Shown here piece by piece: positions 27,084-37,354 of a DNA stretch of 64,000 nt; positions within the stretch are counted from its first letter, which is position 1; each line of letters opens with the position of its first letter. The translations under genes were made by a program, and so were the position numbers. Source of the DNA: Moraxella porci DSM 25326 (GTDB lineage Bacteria > Pseudomonadota > Gammaproteobacteria > Pseudomonadales > Moraxellaceae); NCBI RefSeq assembly GCF_002014855.1, contig NZ_MUYV01000005.1:154080-218079 (forward strand), written 5' to 3'. The notes under the pieces were generated by a model, which did not search any database, was not told the DNA's origin, and worked only from the letters and a program-made list of their open reading frames with translations.

Positions 27084-27126
27084 GGGGTAGATTTTGGGGG
27101 TGGTTATAAAGTCATTTAAAAGCGAA

Positions 27127-28629
27127 TCAAGAACCAAAGCTTGCAAACAAATCATAGTCGCTGGCTTCATCAATCGTCACCGTCAGTATATCGCCAGCTT
27201 TGACTGTCGCATCGATATTATCCACATACACATGACCGTCAATCTCAGGGGCATCAGCATAACTACGACAGATGGCGATATTTTCTTCGGTATCAATCTC
27301 ATCGACGAGCACGACTAGGCGTTTACCCACTTTTTCGGCAAGCTTATCAGAGCTGATTTGTTGTTGAAGTGCCATCAGTTGCTCATAGCGTTCTTGTTTG
27401 ATGTGCTCAGGTACAGGGTTTGGCAAGTCATTTGCCACCGCACCTTCGACTTCTGAATAAGTAAAGCAGCCGACACGATCAAGGCGAGCTTGTTTTAGCC
27501 AGTCAAGTAGGTATTCAAAATCTTCTTGGGTTTCGCCAGGGAAGCCCACTACAAAAGTCGAGCGAATGACGATATCAGGGCAAATCGCGCGCCATGCACG
27601 GATACGCTCAAGGGTGTCTTCGCTCATCGCAGGGCGTTTCATGGCTTTTAGCACACTTGGGCTGGCGTGTTGGAATGGAATGTCAAGGTAGGGCAACAGT
27701 CCGCCTGTACCACCTGATTTTGCCATGCTATCAGCCATGAGTTGTACAACTTGATCGACATGGGGATAAGGATAGACATAGTGCAGGCGTACCCAGATGC
27801 CTAGCTTTGCCATCTGCTCGCACAGATCAAAAAACTTCGTCTTAATCGGCTGACCATCCCAAAATACCGTCTTGTACTTGGTATCGACACCGTAGGCTGA
27901 GGTATCTTGGGAGATAATGAGTAGCTCTTTGACACCGCTATTTTTGAGTGCGACGGCTTCTTTCATTACGCCATCAATGGTACGACTGACCAAATCACCA
28001 CGCAATGATGGGATGATACAAAATGTACAGCGATGATTACAGCCTTCTGAGATTTTTAGATAAGCATAATGCTTGGGTGTCAGCTTGATGCCTGCATCGT
28101 TGATAAGATCGATTTTTGGATCATAAGTCTTTGATTTGGCAGGCTTTGGTACATGATGAGTGACGGCTGATACCACCTCATCATAGGCGTGTGCACCAGT
28201 GACTGCCAGCACCGATGGGTGCATGGTGCGGATTTTGTCGGCATCTTTGCCCAGGCAGCCAGTGACGATGACTTTGCCGTTTTTGTTGATGGCTTCACCG
28301 ATGGCATCGAGCGACTCTTGGACGGCCGACTCAATAAAACCACAGGTATTGACCACGACCAAATCCGCACCGTCATAATCTTTGGCGACCTGATAGCCTT
28401 CACGAGTCAGCTCGGTGATGATGCGTTCGCTATCGACGAGTGCCTTTGGACAGCCTAAGGACACAAAGCCAACTTTGGGTGCACTACCTGAGGCTTGTGC
28501 GATGGCGGCAGCGGATTCATCAATGCTGCGGTTTTGGTTGTGATTGGCTTTATGGTGATAGGCAGGTGTGTTGGGATTTGGCGTTTGGGCTGGGTTTTTT
28601 GGATCAAATACGGTTGGCGTGCTGGTCAT
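27127..28629 (-). CDS. rimO: Ribosomal protein S12 methylthiotransferase
   Basis: RimO is a radical-SAM enzyme that adds a methylthio group to an aspartate of ribosomal protein S12. The N-terminal MTTase domain has cysteines in '[12 protein letters not shown]' (Cys60) and 'NTCGFI'; the radical-SAM cluster is 'CNHRCTFC'; the TRAM domain is C-terminal. At 500 residues it is longer than usual because of about 50 extra N-terminal residues that are rich in Asn, Pro and His and look disordered. An internal start is not obvious, so the first ATG is kept. Confidence 0.94.
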   Translation of the reverse strand: MTSTPTVFDPKNPAQTPNPNTPAYHHKANHNQNRSIDESAAAIAQASGSAPKVGFVSLGCPKALVDSERIITELTREGYQVAKDYDGADLVVVNTCGFIESAVQESLDAIGEAINKNGKVIVTGCLGKDADKIRTMHPSVLAVTGAHAYDEVVSAVTHHVPKPAKSKTYDPKIDLINDAGIKLTPKHYAYLKISEGCNHRCTFCIIPSLRGDLVSRTIDGVMKEAVALKNSGVKELLIISQDTSAYGVDTKYKTVFWDGQPIKTKFFDLCEQMAKLGIWVRLHYVYPYPHVDQVVQLMADSMAKSGGTGGLLPYLDIPFQHASPSVLKAMKRPAMSEDTLERIRAWRAICPDIVIRSTFVVGFPGETQEDFEYLLDWLKQARLDRVGCFTYSEVEGAVANDLPNPVPEHIKQERYEQLMALQQQISSDKLAEKVGKRLVVLVDEIDTEENIAICRSYADAPEIDGHVYVDNIDATVKAGDILTVTIDEASDYDLFASFGS

Positions 28630-28755
28630 AGTTGGCTCTTGGCTGACAGATTTTGAATAAAAAATTGGGGGTATTTTAGCATAAATTGATTTAAATGGTG
28701 TGCTACAATTGTATGATAAAATTGTTTGTCTATAAAACAGAATGGATTTTAGTTG

Positions 28756-29142
28756 ATGAAATCAATTGATTTAACGAAATTAATTGCCCAAACCTATTTG
28801 GATAATTGTGGTGGTATGGACTTAAGCTATTTGTGGGATGTGGCTTTGGGTTATTATGGCTGGATGGATCAGCTAGAAACTCCGTTGAATGCAGATTATA
28901 ATCCAGAGCGATATTTCTTTGAAGCTTTAGAGTATTTACTAGATAACAAACTTTGCAAATTGCGTTCAAATTCACAGTCCTTGCCAAATGAACAGATGGA
29001 TAAATTGACACCGAAAGAACAATTAAGCTTGGTAAAAGAAATTTGGATTGGAAAAGATGAAATGGACAAATTGGATCGAGAAAATGACTATATGGGTTGG
29101 TGTTTTTGGTTCATTGTCCGTACTATTTGGCTCATAAAATGA
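28756..29142 (+). CDS. Hypothetical protein
   Basis: I do not recognise this 128-residue protein with certainty. It is acidic, rich in Asp, Glu, Leu, Tyr and Trp, has no signal peptide and ends '[11 protein letters not shown]'. Its general look (short, acidic, aromatic, AT-rich, alone) resembles DUF596-type or immunity-like proteins of polymorphic toxin loci, but no toxin gene is nearby. The ATG at 28756 follows a weak ribosome site. It lies between rimO and two tRNA genes. Confidence 0.6.
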   Translation: MKSIDLTKLIAQTYLDNCGGMDLSYLWDVALGYYGWMDQLETPLNADYNPERYFFEALEYLLDNKLCKLRSNSQSLPNEQMDKLTPKEQLSLVKEIWIGKDEMDKLDRENDYMGWCFWFIVRTIWLIK

Positions 29143-29257
29143 CAGATGAAAAAGGTAAGGTTTTTTGGTGGGTGATTTAGTTTAAAAAAGTTGGTTTGGT
29201 TAAGTTTGAAAGCGTACGATGATTTGATATGCTAAAGTTGCAATAAACTCGACTCAA

Positions 29258-29289
29258 GAAAAAATCCCCAAGCCAGGGGAGACTTGGGG
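29258..29289 (-). terminator. Terminator of the tRNA-Val/tRNA-Asp unit
   Basis: On the minus strand CCCCAAG pairs with CTTGGGG around a 10-nt loop, followed by A and six T. Confidence 0.88.
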
Positions 29290-29324
29290 AGAAAGTGAAA
29301 AGCTTATAAAAGCTACACTAAAAG

Positions 29325-29401
29325 TGGCGCAGCGGACGGGGCTCGAACCCGCGACCCCCGGCGTGACAGGCCGGTATTCTAACCAACTGAACTACCGCTG
29401 C
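29325..29401 (-). tRNA. tRNA-Asp (GUC)
   Basis: The 77-nt cloverleaf has acceptor GCAGCGG/CCGCTGC, encoded CCA, and anticodon loop CTGTCAC (anticodon GUC). It lies 4 bp downstream of tRNA-Val in the same transcript. Confidence 0.96.
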
Positions 29402-29405
29402 AAAG

Positions 29406-29481
29406 TGGTGGGTGGTAACGGGATCGAACCGCTGACCCTCTGCTTGTAAGGCAGATGCTCTACCAACTGAGCTAACCACCC
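29406..29481 (-). tRNA. tRNA-Val (UAC)
   Basis: The 76-nt cloverleaf has acceptor GGGTGGT/ACCACCC, encoded CCA, D-arm TAGCTCAGTTGGTAGAGCA and anticodon loop CTTACAA (anticodon UAC). Confidence 0.97.
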
Positions 29482-29590
29482 TAAAATGTCTTTTCCAATT
29501 TGGAAAATTGATACTGTGTCAAGGTATCACATTTTAAGTCTGAACCAAACACGCTACAGTGTGTTGCTATGTTCGTTCGTTGTGGTGCGT

Positions 29591-29618
29591 ATTATATAGA
29601 AATTTACACAGGTGTCAA
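29591..29618 (-). promoter_or_regulatory. Promoter of the tRNA-Val/tRNA-Asp unit
   Basis: On the minus strand TTGACA and TATAAT, both perfect consensus, are 16 bp apart. About 100 nt of leader separates it from tRNA-Val. Confidence 0.85.
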
Positions 29619-29697
29619 ATACTTTTTATCAAAAATTTGATAAATTTGTGATAAAGTTTATAACCTATTGAAAATTAACAACTTATTATTATAAAAT

Positions 29698-30186
29698 TTA
29701 GAGCGATTTTGCTAAGGCTGACTCGATATCTGCTGTCAAATTTTCAGGCTTGGTCATTGGGGCATAGCGGTCGATGACTTTGCCATCACGACCGATGAGA
29801 AATTTAGTGAAATTCCACTTGATGCCATCGGTCAAAAGTCCGCCTTGCTGGGACTTTAGCCATGTAAAAATCGGGTGAGCGTGCTCGCCATTGACATCGA
29901 TTTTTTGCATCATCAAAAATTCGACGCCATAATTTCTTTGGCAAAACTCACCGATGGCAGCACCGTCATTGGGTTCTTGTTTGCCAAATTGATTGCATGG
30001 AAAGCCAATCACCACAAGCCCTTGATCGTGATACTGTTCATGTAGAGCTTGCAGTCCTGCAAACTGTGGGGTAAATCCGCATTCGCTTGCAGTATTGACG
30101 ATGAGTAGTGCTTTGCCAGTAAAATCAGCAAAATCAATCGTGTTGCCCAGTAAATCTTGGGTGGTGAAATCATAAATGATGCTCAT
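29698..30186 (-). CDS. Glutathione peroxidase family protein
   Basis: The 162-residue protein is a GPx/BtuE-type thiol peroxidase that reduces hydroperoxides. It has the peroxidatic Cys36 in 'NTASECGFTPQF', then 'VIGFPCNQFGKQEP' and 'IKWNFTKFLI', which hold the Gln and Trp/Asn of the active site. Cys in place of selenocysteine is normal for bacteria. It is cytoplasmic (no signal peptide) and may be co-transcribed after the DUF2254 gene (35 bp gap). Confidence 0.93.
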   Translation of the reverse strand: MSIIYDFTTQDLLGNTIDFADFTGKALLIVNTASECGFTPQFAGLQALHEQYHDQGLVVIGFPCNQFGKQEPNDGAAIGEFCQRNYGVEFLMMQKIDVNGEHAHPIFTWLKSQQGGLLTDGIKWNFTKFLIGRDGKVIDRYAPMTKPENLTADIESALAKSL

Positions 30187-30221
30187 AATGTGTCCTTATT
30201 TCAGTGGTTGAATTTTATGGC

Positions 30222-31511
30222 TTATGGATGCTTCGGCATGGGCAGATGACCAAAATACGATCGCCATGCCTGATCTAATTGATGCAGCGCAGCATCATAA
30301 TCGGTGTGATGATGCGCCAATAAATAAATGCGCTCAGCCATCAAGACAGCGGCATCTTGTAGGGCGGTCTCAGGCGCAGTACGATGTACGATGTGCAAGC
30401 ACCGCAGCATATGAACGATGAATTCGGTGTGTGCAATGCCATCGCGAGCGATTGGATAATATGGCTCAATAAACCGCGATACGCAAAACGGCTCAATGCT
30501 CAAATAAGCATAATCCAGCGCCTCATCGTCTTTTGCGGGTCGTACATCGGCGAGCAGATGCGTGATCACGCTGACGGTCTGAAATGCAGTGGTCGGGTCA
30601 TTGACAGCAGCAGACAGCGCGCGCTCAGCGATCTCGGCCAAGAGCTGAATGCCGTATAAGGGCGCAGACTGGTGCGAGGGCGCTGAGCTGATGACAGCAA
30701 ATTCATTAAGCGTATCATCAAGATTTGCCCAAGCCTTGGCATCGAGTGTGCAGTTATCCTGTGCATATACTTCAAATAGCACAGTATCTCTGGCAGCCAG
30801 TTCATTTAAATTTAAGGTGATGTGAATGCGGCAGTGGTGTTCTTGGCACCATTCATCGAGTAAGCCAAACTCAATGTGTGTCAGATAGCCCGTGCGTCGG
30901 CAGTAGATGAGGGTTTTTGGTGCAATCAATGGCTTGGCGCCTATGATGCCATGCTGTGGGTATTGGCGATAAGTGGCAAGCTGTGCCATGACTGCGCTTT
31001 CAATCTTCTCGACAGTATCGACCAAAGAGCCGAGGTTTGACAGTGTCTGTACCCAACGGATCAGGGTGAAGATCAGATACATCAGTACAATCAAAGTGCC
31101 GATGAACATCACCAAGCGGCCGCCAGTGCCATAAAGCTGTAATTCTAGTGAAATTTTGGCGATCACCGCATAGATAAAGGCGGTGATAAAACTGGTGATG
31201 GCAAGTCTTGTACTGGCATCAGACATTACCAAGACACGCGCACGAGGGCTGATGCTTGATGAGGTCGCCACTAATGCTGAGACCATGATTGACAGCGAAA
31301 ATGTGCTCACTGCCAGCATACTGCCTGAGATGATGTCTAATAGATCTGATAGTGTTGATGCACTGATCTCGATCAACCAGCGCTCAGGGATGAAATAATG
31401 GGTGATGCTGGCCAATACCGAAAATCCGATGGCAAATAAGGCGCCAAGCGTCGGCTGCACCCATAGATTTTGAGCTGGATTACTTAGCCACAGTTTGAAT
31501 TTTAACCACAT
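30222..31511 (-). CDS. DUF2254 family membrane protein
   Basis: The 429-residue protein matches the DUF2254 family: an N-terminal membrane part with four helices ('LLDIISGSMLAVSTFSLSIMVSALVATSSSISPRA') and a soluble C-terminal half with 'ALSAAVNDPTTAFQTV'. The function of the family is not established. It starts at ATG 31511 and leads a probable two-gene unit with the peroxidase. Confidence 0.88.
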   Translation of the reverse strand: MWLKFKLWLSNPAQNLWVQPTLGALFAIGFSVLASITHYFIPERWLIEISASTLSDLLDIISGSMLAVSTFSLSIMVSALVATSSSISPRARVLVMSDASTRLAITSFITAFIYAVIAKISLELQLYGTGGRLVMFIGTLIVLMYLIFTLIRWVQTLSNLGSLVDTVEKIESAVMAQLATYRQYPQHGIIGAKPLIAPKTLIYCRRTGYLTHIEFGLLDEWCQEHHCRIHITLNLNELAARDTVLFEVYAQDNCTLDAKAWANLDDTLNEFAVISSAPSHQSAPLYGIQLLAEIAERALSAAVNDPTTAFQTVSVITHLLADVRPAKDDEALDYAYLSIEPFCVSRFIEPYYPIARDGIAHTEFIVHMLRCLHIVHRTAPETALQDAAVLMAERIYLLAHHHTDYDAALHQLDQAWRSYFGHLPMPKHP

Positions 31512-31657
31512 AGAGGATCACCTTATCCCTATCTTGTGCATACTATAGCATATTTATGAGCTTCAATGGCCATCACTTATGCATGATGCTTGTATTGATT
31601 GACATCCTAAAATACGGATGGCAAATACCAATCTTGGTCTGCTGATAATTGATGACA

Positions 31658-31693
31658 AAAAAGGGACAGAAGATCACCCTCTGCCCCTTTAAA
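31658..31693 (-). terminator. Terminator of pckG
   Basis: On the minus strand AAAGGGGCAGA pairs with TCTGTCCCTTT (one wobble) across a 9-nt loop and is followed by TTT. Confidence 0.85.
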
Positions 31694-31709
31694 TGGCTTA
31701 AGCGGTCGC

Positions 31710-33542
31710 TTAGGCGGCTGTCACATCTGCCATCAGCTTGGCATTGTGAGCTTTTAGTGCCTCTGGCATGCGCTCACCCAGCTTTTCAAATAGTTCGGCA
31801 TGGCTCTCTAACTCTTTGATCCACAGATCTTTGTCTTGACTGGTGACCAGATCAAACTGCGCTTTACTAAAGTCAGACTCATCCCAGTTGATGTCATCAT
31901 AAGTTGGGACTAAGCCAATCGGTGTCTTAACGGCATTGGCAGTACCTTCACAGCGCTCGATGATCCACTGCAGGACACGCATGTTTTGACCAAAGCCTGG
32001 CCAGACGAAGTCGCCATTCTCATCACGGCGGAACCAGTTGACTTTGAACATTTTTGGTAGGCTGTTGCCAGCAGCTTCGGCTTTGGCACCGACGCTTTCA
32101 CCCATTTGTAGCCAGTGGTTGAAATAGTCAGCCATGTTGTAGCCTGCAAATGGTAGCATCGCAAATGGATCACGACGGACGATACCTTGCGCGCCAGTGG
32201 CTGCGGCGGTGGTTTCAGAACCCATGGTGGCGGCCTTGTACACACCATCGACCCAGTCAAATGCTTCTGAGACCAGTGGCACGGTATTGGCACGACGGCC
32301 ACCGAAGATGAATGCAGAAATCGGCACACCTTCTGGATTCTCCCATTGAGGATCGATCGATGGGCATTGGGCTGCCGATACGGTGAAACGAGCATTGGCA
32401 TGCGCAGCGCGCTCTTCGCCAGTATGAGGCTCGCGCTTCCAGTTGGTTAGGTTTGCAGGGGCTTCTTTGGTTTTGCCTTCCCACCAGACTTCACCGTCAT
32501 CCGTGACCGCGACATTGGTGTAGATGACATCGGTGCTAAGCGTACTCATGCAGTTTGAGTTGGTTTTGGTGTTGGTACCTGGTGCGACACCAAAAAAGCC
32601 TGCTTCAGGGTTGATGGCGTATAGTTTGCCGTCTTTTGATGGCTTGATCCAAGCGATGTCATCACCGACAGTCTCGACTTTCCAGCCTTCATAGCCTGCT
32701 GGTGGGATAAGCATGGCGAAATTGGTCTTGCCACACGCTGATGGGAAGGCAGCAGCGATGTAGTGTTTTTTGCCTTGTGGATTGGTCACGCCTAAAATAA
32801 GCATGTGTTCAGCCAGCCAGCCTTGCTCGCGACCCATGGCTGATGCGATGCGCAGTGCTAGGCATTTTTTGCCAAGTAGAGCATTGCCGCCGTAGCCTGA
32901 GCCATATGACCAGATCTCACGCGTCTCAGGGAAATGCACGATGTATTTGTCATCATTGCAAGGCCAAGCGACATCTTTTTCGCCGTCAGCCAAAGGCTTA
33001 CCAACGGTGTGTACGCATGGCACAAATTCACCATCAGTACCCAGCACATCGTACACAGCCTTACCCATGCGCGCCATCTTGCGCATGCTGACCACTACAT
33101 ACGGTGAGTCAGTAATCTCAATGCCGATATGCGCAATATGGCTGCCCAATGGACCCATGCTAAATGGCACCACATACATGGTACGACCAGCCATGCAGCC
33201 ATCGAACAGGCTATCAAGCTTAGTGCGCATCTCATCTGGAGCAACCCAGTTATTGGTAGCGCCAGCGTCGGCTTCATTCTCTGAGCAGATAAAAGTACGA
33301 TCTTCAACACGAGCAACATCCGATGGATCAGAAAAAGCCAAATAGGAATTTGGATGCTTTTCTTCGTTCAATTTGATCATCGTGCCATTGTCGATCATCA
33401 AGTCGATCAAGCGCTGATTTTCTTCTTCTGAGCCGTCGCACCATTTGATGGCAGCTGGCTTGGTTAATGCGGCAATCTTGGCAACCCAATCAATTAGGGC
33501 TTGGTGGCGGACAAATTCTGGTGCAGTAATCGTTGCAGTCAT
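31710..33542 (-). CDS. pckG: Phosphoenolpyruvate carboxykinase (GTP)
   Basis: PckG converts oxaloacetate to phosphoenolpyruvate with GTP for gluconeogenesis. The 610-residue cytosolic protein has the P-loop-like '[16 protein letters not shown]' motif with the reactive cysteine, 'VGDDIAWIK', 'NCMSTL' and '[18 protein letters not shown]', all typical of the GTP family. The ATP-type enzyme would look different. A candidate promoter lies at 33666-33694 and leaves a leader of about 115 nt. Confidence 0.97.
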   Translation of the reverse strand: MTATITAPEFVRHQALIDWVAKIAALTKPAAIKWCDGSEEENQRLIDLMIDNGTMIKLNEEKHPNSYLAFSDPSDVARVEDRTFICSENEADAGATNNWVAPDEMRTKLDSLFDGCMAGRTMYVVPFSMGPLGSHIAHIGIEITDSPYVVVSMRKMARMGKAVYDVLGTDGEFVPCVHTVGKPLADGEKDVAWPCNDDKYIVHFPETREIWSYGSGYGGNALLGKKCLALRIASAMGREQGWLAEHMLILGVTNPQGKKHYIAAAFPSACGKTNFAMLIPPAGYEGWKVETVGDDIAWIKPSKDGKLYAINPEAGFFGVAPGTNTKTNSNCMSTLSTDVIYTNVAVTDDGEVWWEGKTKEAPANLTNWKREPHTGEERAAHANARFTVSAAQCPSIDPQWENPEGVPISAFIFGGRRANTVPLVSEAFDWVDGVYKAATMGSETTAAATGAQGIVRRDPFAMLPFAGYNMADYFNHWLQMGESVGAKAEAAGNSLPKMFKVNWFRRDENGDFVWPGFGQNMRVLQWIIERCEGTANAVKTPIGLVPTYDDINWDESDFSKAQFDLVTSQDKDLWIKELESHAELFEKLGERMPEALKAHNAKLMADVTAA

Positions 33543-34013
33543 GATGAAGTCTCATTTGATAAGAAAATGCAGATTTGCAGGCTGTCACATTATTGACATC
33601 AAAAATTGATATCATTAAAACTCAAAAAAGTGTAACAAATTGATGCAAATCTTTTGAAAGCCAATATTATGCCATAAAATCTGTTCGATGATAAGTATCC
33701 TAATGTAAATAAATACTGGTATTTTTTTATTAAATGATAAAGCAAACCTGCGATTGCTCGTCTTGTGACTGTTTTTATTGTAAAAATTGATACCTGTTTT
33801 GCCGATCTGTGTTAGCCAAAAATGCTTTTTTTTGGGTACTCTTATTATTTGATTTTAAAATAAGACAGTAGATGAAGCCTATCAACAGTCAGTGGCTGAT
33901 TTATTGTAATAAGGCTTAATCTGTCGCGGTATTGGCATTTAGCACTAAAAATTCAGCGAAAATCCTACAAAAATGCTACAATCTGCGCAAATATCTCAGC
34001 ATTAGGAAATCTC
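33543..34013. other. Divergent intergenic region pckG / radA
   Basis: This 471-bp, very AT-rich region has no supportable gene. On the minus strand TTATCA-N17-CATAAT (33666-33694) is a plausible pckG promoter. On the plus strand TACAAT at 33977-33982 is a possible radA -10 without a good -35. No riboswitch-like fold was recognised. Confidence 0.45.
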
Positions 34014-35432
34014 ATGGCAAAGGCCAAATCAAGCTATGTCTGCCAAAACTGCGGTGCGATGTATGGCAAATGGGCAGGGCAATGTACCGACTGCGGTGAG
34101 TGGAATACACTGATCGAAGCGCCTAACACTGCCTTACCACATCACACCAAAAAATCAAGCAGTGCAGTAGCCGCTCCCCGTAAGACTGCCAACTATGCAG
34201 GGGCAACCAGTGGCGTGATGACGCTGGACAATGTCGGCGTGACGCTTGAGACTCGGATGCCGACAGGGATTGGCGAGTTTGACCGTGTGCTGGGCGGTGG
34301 GCTTGTGGCAGGGTCGGTGGTGCTGATTGGCGGTGATCCAGGGATTGGCAAATCGACGATTCTATTGCAAACCGCCATTAATATGGCATCAAGTGACAGC
34401 CTGTCAGGCTCTGCGCTTTATATCACTGGTGAAGAGAGTCTGTCGCAGGTGGCGATGCGTGCCAAGCGATTGGGCTTGCCGACTGATCGCTTGCGCGTGC
34501 TGGCTGAGACCAATGTCGATACCATCTGCATGGCATTGACCGCAGAGCAGCCAGCGATTGCGGTGATTGACTCGATTCAGACACTATTTACTGAGATGAT
34601 ACAGTCCGCACCTGGGGGTGTGGCACAGATTCGTGAGTCGGCGGCGATTTTGACTCGCTATGCCAAGCAGACGGGCACAGCGCTGTTTTTGGTGGGTCAT
34701 GTGACCAAAGAAGGGGCGCTGGCTGGTCCACGAGTGCTTGAGCATATGGTGGATACGGTACTGTATTTTGAAGGGGAGTCGGATAGTCGCTTTCGGATGA
34801 TTCGTGCGGTGAAAAATCGCTTTGGGGCGGTTAATGAACTGGGTATTTTTGGCATGACAGATACCGGGCTAAAAGAAGTTGCCAATCCATCGGCGATTTT
34901 TTTGAGTCGCTACGATAAGCCGATTGCAGGGTCGGTGGTGATGGTCAGTCGTGAAGGCACGCGTCCGCTATTGGTTGAAGTGCAGGCATTGGTAGATAGC
35001 TCGCAAGCACAGCCGCGGCGCATGGCACTGGGTCTTGATTATCAAAGATTGTCTATGCTCTTGGCGGTCATGCACCGTCATGGCGGCATTCACACCAGCG
35101 GCATGGATGTCTATGTCAATGTCGTCGGTGGGGTCAAGGTGATGGAGACAGGCTCGGATTTGGCGGTATTGCTCGCTTGTGCATCAAGTATCCGTGAAAA
35201 AGCCTTGCCCAATCGTTTGTGTGTATTTGGCGAAGTGGGCTTATCAGGGGAGATTCGCCCTGTGCCAAACGGTCAAGAGCGACTAAAAGAAGCGATGAAG
35301 CACGGTTTTACTCATGCCATCGTGCCACGCGCCAATGCACCGCAGGCGGGCAATCGTCAGTTTGCTGGCATCACCATCATTGCAGTGGATCGATTGGATG
35401 ATGCGATTTATCAGGCGTTTGAGATACAGTGA
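34014..35432 (+). CDS. radA: DNA repair protein RadA
   Basis: RadA is a RecA-like, DnaB-type branch-migration ATPase in recombination. The 472-residue protein has an N-terminal C4 zinc finger (Cys10, 13, 24, 27), Walker A 'GGDPGIGKST' at residues 106-115, the RadA-specific 'KNRFG' motif and a C-terminal Lon-like domain ('GLSGEIRPVPNGQERLKEA'). Length and motifs are standard. It begins at ATG 34014 after AGGAAA. Confidence 0.97.
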   Translation: MAKAKSSYVCQNCGAMYGKWAGQCTDCGEWNTLIEAPNTALPHHTKKSSSAVAAPRKTANYAGATSGVMTLDNVGVTLETRMPTGIGEFDRVLGGGLVAGSVVLIGGDPGIGKSTILLQTAINMASSDSLSGSALYITGEESLSQVAMRAKRLGLPTDRLRVLAETNVDTICMALTAEQPAIAVIDSIQTLFTEMIQSAPGGVAQIRESAAILTRYAKQTGTALFLVGHVTKEGALAGPRVLEHMVDTVLYFEGESDSRFRMIRAVKNRFGAVNELGIFGMTDTGLKEVANPSAIFLSRYDKPIAGSVVMVSREGTRPLLVEVQALVDSSQAQPRRMALGLDYQRLSMLLAVMHRHGGIHTSGMDVYVNVVGGVKVMETGSDLAVLLACASSIREKALPNRLCVFGEVGLSGEIRPVPNGQERLKEAMKHGFTHAIVPRANAPQAGNRQFAGITIIAVDRLDDAIYQAFEIQ

Positions 35433-35537
35433 TGGTTGGTGTGGTAAATCTATCCGCGCAGCACCGATCATTGATAAAACCCGCCTTTTTTGAAAGATAT
35501 TAGCCAAAGTGTCATCACATAAAGTGTTAAATCAAAT

Positions 35538-35562
35538 AAAGCACGGATGATAACCGTGCTTT
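35538..35562 (+). terminator. Hairpin downstream of radA
   Basis: AAAGCACGG pairs with CCGTGCTTT around a 7-nt loop. The following sequence is AT-rich but lacks a long T-run, so termination may be partial. Confidence 0.65.
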
Positions 35563-35686
35563 ATCATATATGGCTCATCAGGATCATTCATCAACACATG
35601 GCATTATCCCGATTGATATGCAATACTTATCTTGTCATAACCAAAGTCTAAAGCCAAGATGATGGCTCTGTGATGTAAGATGTTCC

Positions 35687-36406
35687 TCACAATCCCAAAA
35701 AATCCACCACAAAATCACTGCCAGGGGTTGCAAACAATTCAGCGGGGCTGCCGATTTGCTCAACTTTACCATGGTTCATGACCACGATCTTATCAGAGAT
35801 GGCTTGGGCTTCTTCTTGATCATGGGTGACCATGATGCTGGTGATACCGATCTCGCGCTGAATGTCTTTGAGCGAAGTGCGCAGCTCTTTGCGGACTTTG
35901 GCATCAAGTGCGCCAAATGGCTCATCGAGCAGCAAAAGCTTGGGATTGGTGGCCAAGGCGCGCGCCAGTGCGATACGCTGACGCTGACCACCTGACAGTT
36001 CGTGTGGATAGCGTTTTTTGGTGTGTGGCAGCTGCACCAACTCAAGCAGTTCATCGACACGGCGCTCGATTTGCTCAGTACTTGGGCGTTCGTTTTTTGG
36101 GAGTAGTGTCAAGCCAAAGGCGATGTTTTGGCCGACGGTTTGATGGCGAAACAGGGCGTATTGCTGAAACACAAAGCCGATTCCGCGGCGCTGAACAGGG
36201 ATGTCAGTGACATCCGTGCCATCAAAAAATATCCGTCCGCTGTCAGCATTTTCTAGGCCGGCGATGATGCGCAGCAGCGTTGTCTTGCCGCAGCCAGAGG
36301 GGCCAAGCAAAGTGGTCAGCTCACCTGTCGGCACCTCGATGTTGATGTCATCGAGTGCCACAAAGTTGCCAAAGCGCTTATGAATGTTTTGAATTTTGAT
36401 ACTCAT
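35687..36406 (-). CDS. cysA: Sulfate/thiosulfate ABC transporter ATPase, short form
   Basis: CysA powers sulfate import. The 239-residue protein has Walker A '[15 protein letters not shown]', signature '[15 protein letters not shown]' and Walker B '[13 protein letters not shown]'. It stops at 'DFVVDFLGL', just where typical CysA proteins (about 350 residues) continue into a C-terminal TOBE regulatory domain. The downstream 250 bp contains no such domain in any frame, so it was lost rather than merely frameshifted. It is the last gene of cysT-cysW-cysA. Confidence 0.9.
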   Translation of the reverse strand: MSIKIQNIHKRFGNFVALDDINIEVPTGELTTLLGPSGCGKTTLLRIIAGLENADSGRIFFDGTDVTDIPVQRRGIGFVFQQYALFRHQTVGQNIAFGLTLLPKNERPSTEQIERRVDELLELVQLPHTKKRYPHELSGGQRQRIALARALATNPKLLLLDEPFGALDAKVRKELRTSLKDIQREIGITSIMVTHDQEEAQAISDKIVVMNHGKVEQIGSPAELFATPGSDFVVDFLGL

Positions 36407-36448
36407 CGGTCTGCCTTTATTAAGATATAATTAAAAATATAAACTAAA

Positions 36449-37294
36449 TTAGTGGCGAGTATTTCGACTCATGATGCCCTGAACCAACAGCGTCACCAGT
36501 GCCAAGAGCGCCAGTAAGCTTGATAGCGCAAATGCCAAAGTAAAGGCGTATTCGTTATAAGCGATCTCGATCATCAGCGGCATGGTATTGGTCTCACCAC
36601 TAATATGCCCTGAGACGACACTCACTGCCCCAAACTCACCCATCGCACGGGCATTGGTCAAGATGATGCCATACAGTAGCGCCCATTTGATATTTGGCAA
36701 AGTCACTTTCCAAAACATCTGCCAGCCATTCGCGCCAAGCGTTAGCGCTGCTTCTTCTTCGCTATCGCCTTGTGCTTGCATCAGAGGAATCAGTTCGCGC
36801 GCGATGAATGGAAAGGTGACAAATAAAGTGGCCAGCACGATACCCGTGGTCGCAAAAATCACCTGAATCCCCATGCTCTCAAGCCAACCACCCAATAAAG
36901 TATTGGCGCCAAATACCAGCACGAACATCAAACCTGCCACCACTGGCGAAACTGCAAAGGGCAGATCTAAGAGGGTGGTGATAATAAATTTACCACGGAA
37001 TTTGTGGCGAGTGATCAGATAAGCCAGTGCCACGCCGATGAGCGTATTGACCGGCAAAACCATGGCGGTGGTAATTAAGGTAAGCTTAATCGCGGATAGA
37101 GCATCAGGTTCAAGCAATGCAGCTTGATAAGCCTGCCAACCATCTTTGAGCGCCTCATAAAACACCGATACCAAAGGCACCACCAACATCACCATCATAA
37201 AGGCGATGGCAATGAAAATCAGCAGCCATTTGACCCATGGGTTGTCTTTTGTTGCTGGGTTTTTTTGGTAGGCGTAATGCGTTGAAACTGCCAT
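36449..37294 (-). CDS. cysW: Sulfate ABC transporter permease CysW
   Basis: The 281-residue permease has six membrane helices and the coupling-loop motif 'EEEAALTLGANGWQMFWKVTLPNIKWALLYG'-type ('EAALTLGANGWQMF'), with 'NARAMGEFGAVSVVSG' as in CysW. It forms the membrane channel with CysT. It lies between cysT (60-bp gap) and cysA (42-bp gap) in one operon. Confidence 0.95.
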   Translation of the reverse strand: MAVSTHYAYQKNPATKDNPWVKWLLIFIAIAFMMVMLVVPLVSVFYEALKDGWQAYQAALLEPDALSAIKLTLITTAMVLPVNTLIGVALAYLITRHKFRGKFIITTLLDLPFAVSPVVAGLMFVLVFGANTLLGGWLESMGIQVIFATTGIVLATLFVTFPFIARELIPLMQAQGDSEEEAALTLGANGWQMFWKVTLPNIKWALLYGIILTNARAMGEFGAVSVVSGHISGETNTMPLMIEIAYNEYAFTLAFALSSLLALLALVTLLVQGIMSRNTRH

Positions 37295-37354
37295 AATAAA
37301 CCAAACCTTAATCCACTGAATTTAAACAATAATTAAAAATCTCAAAGCACCACT

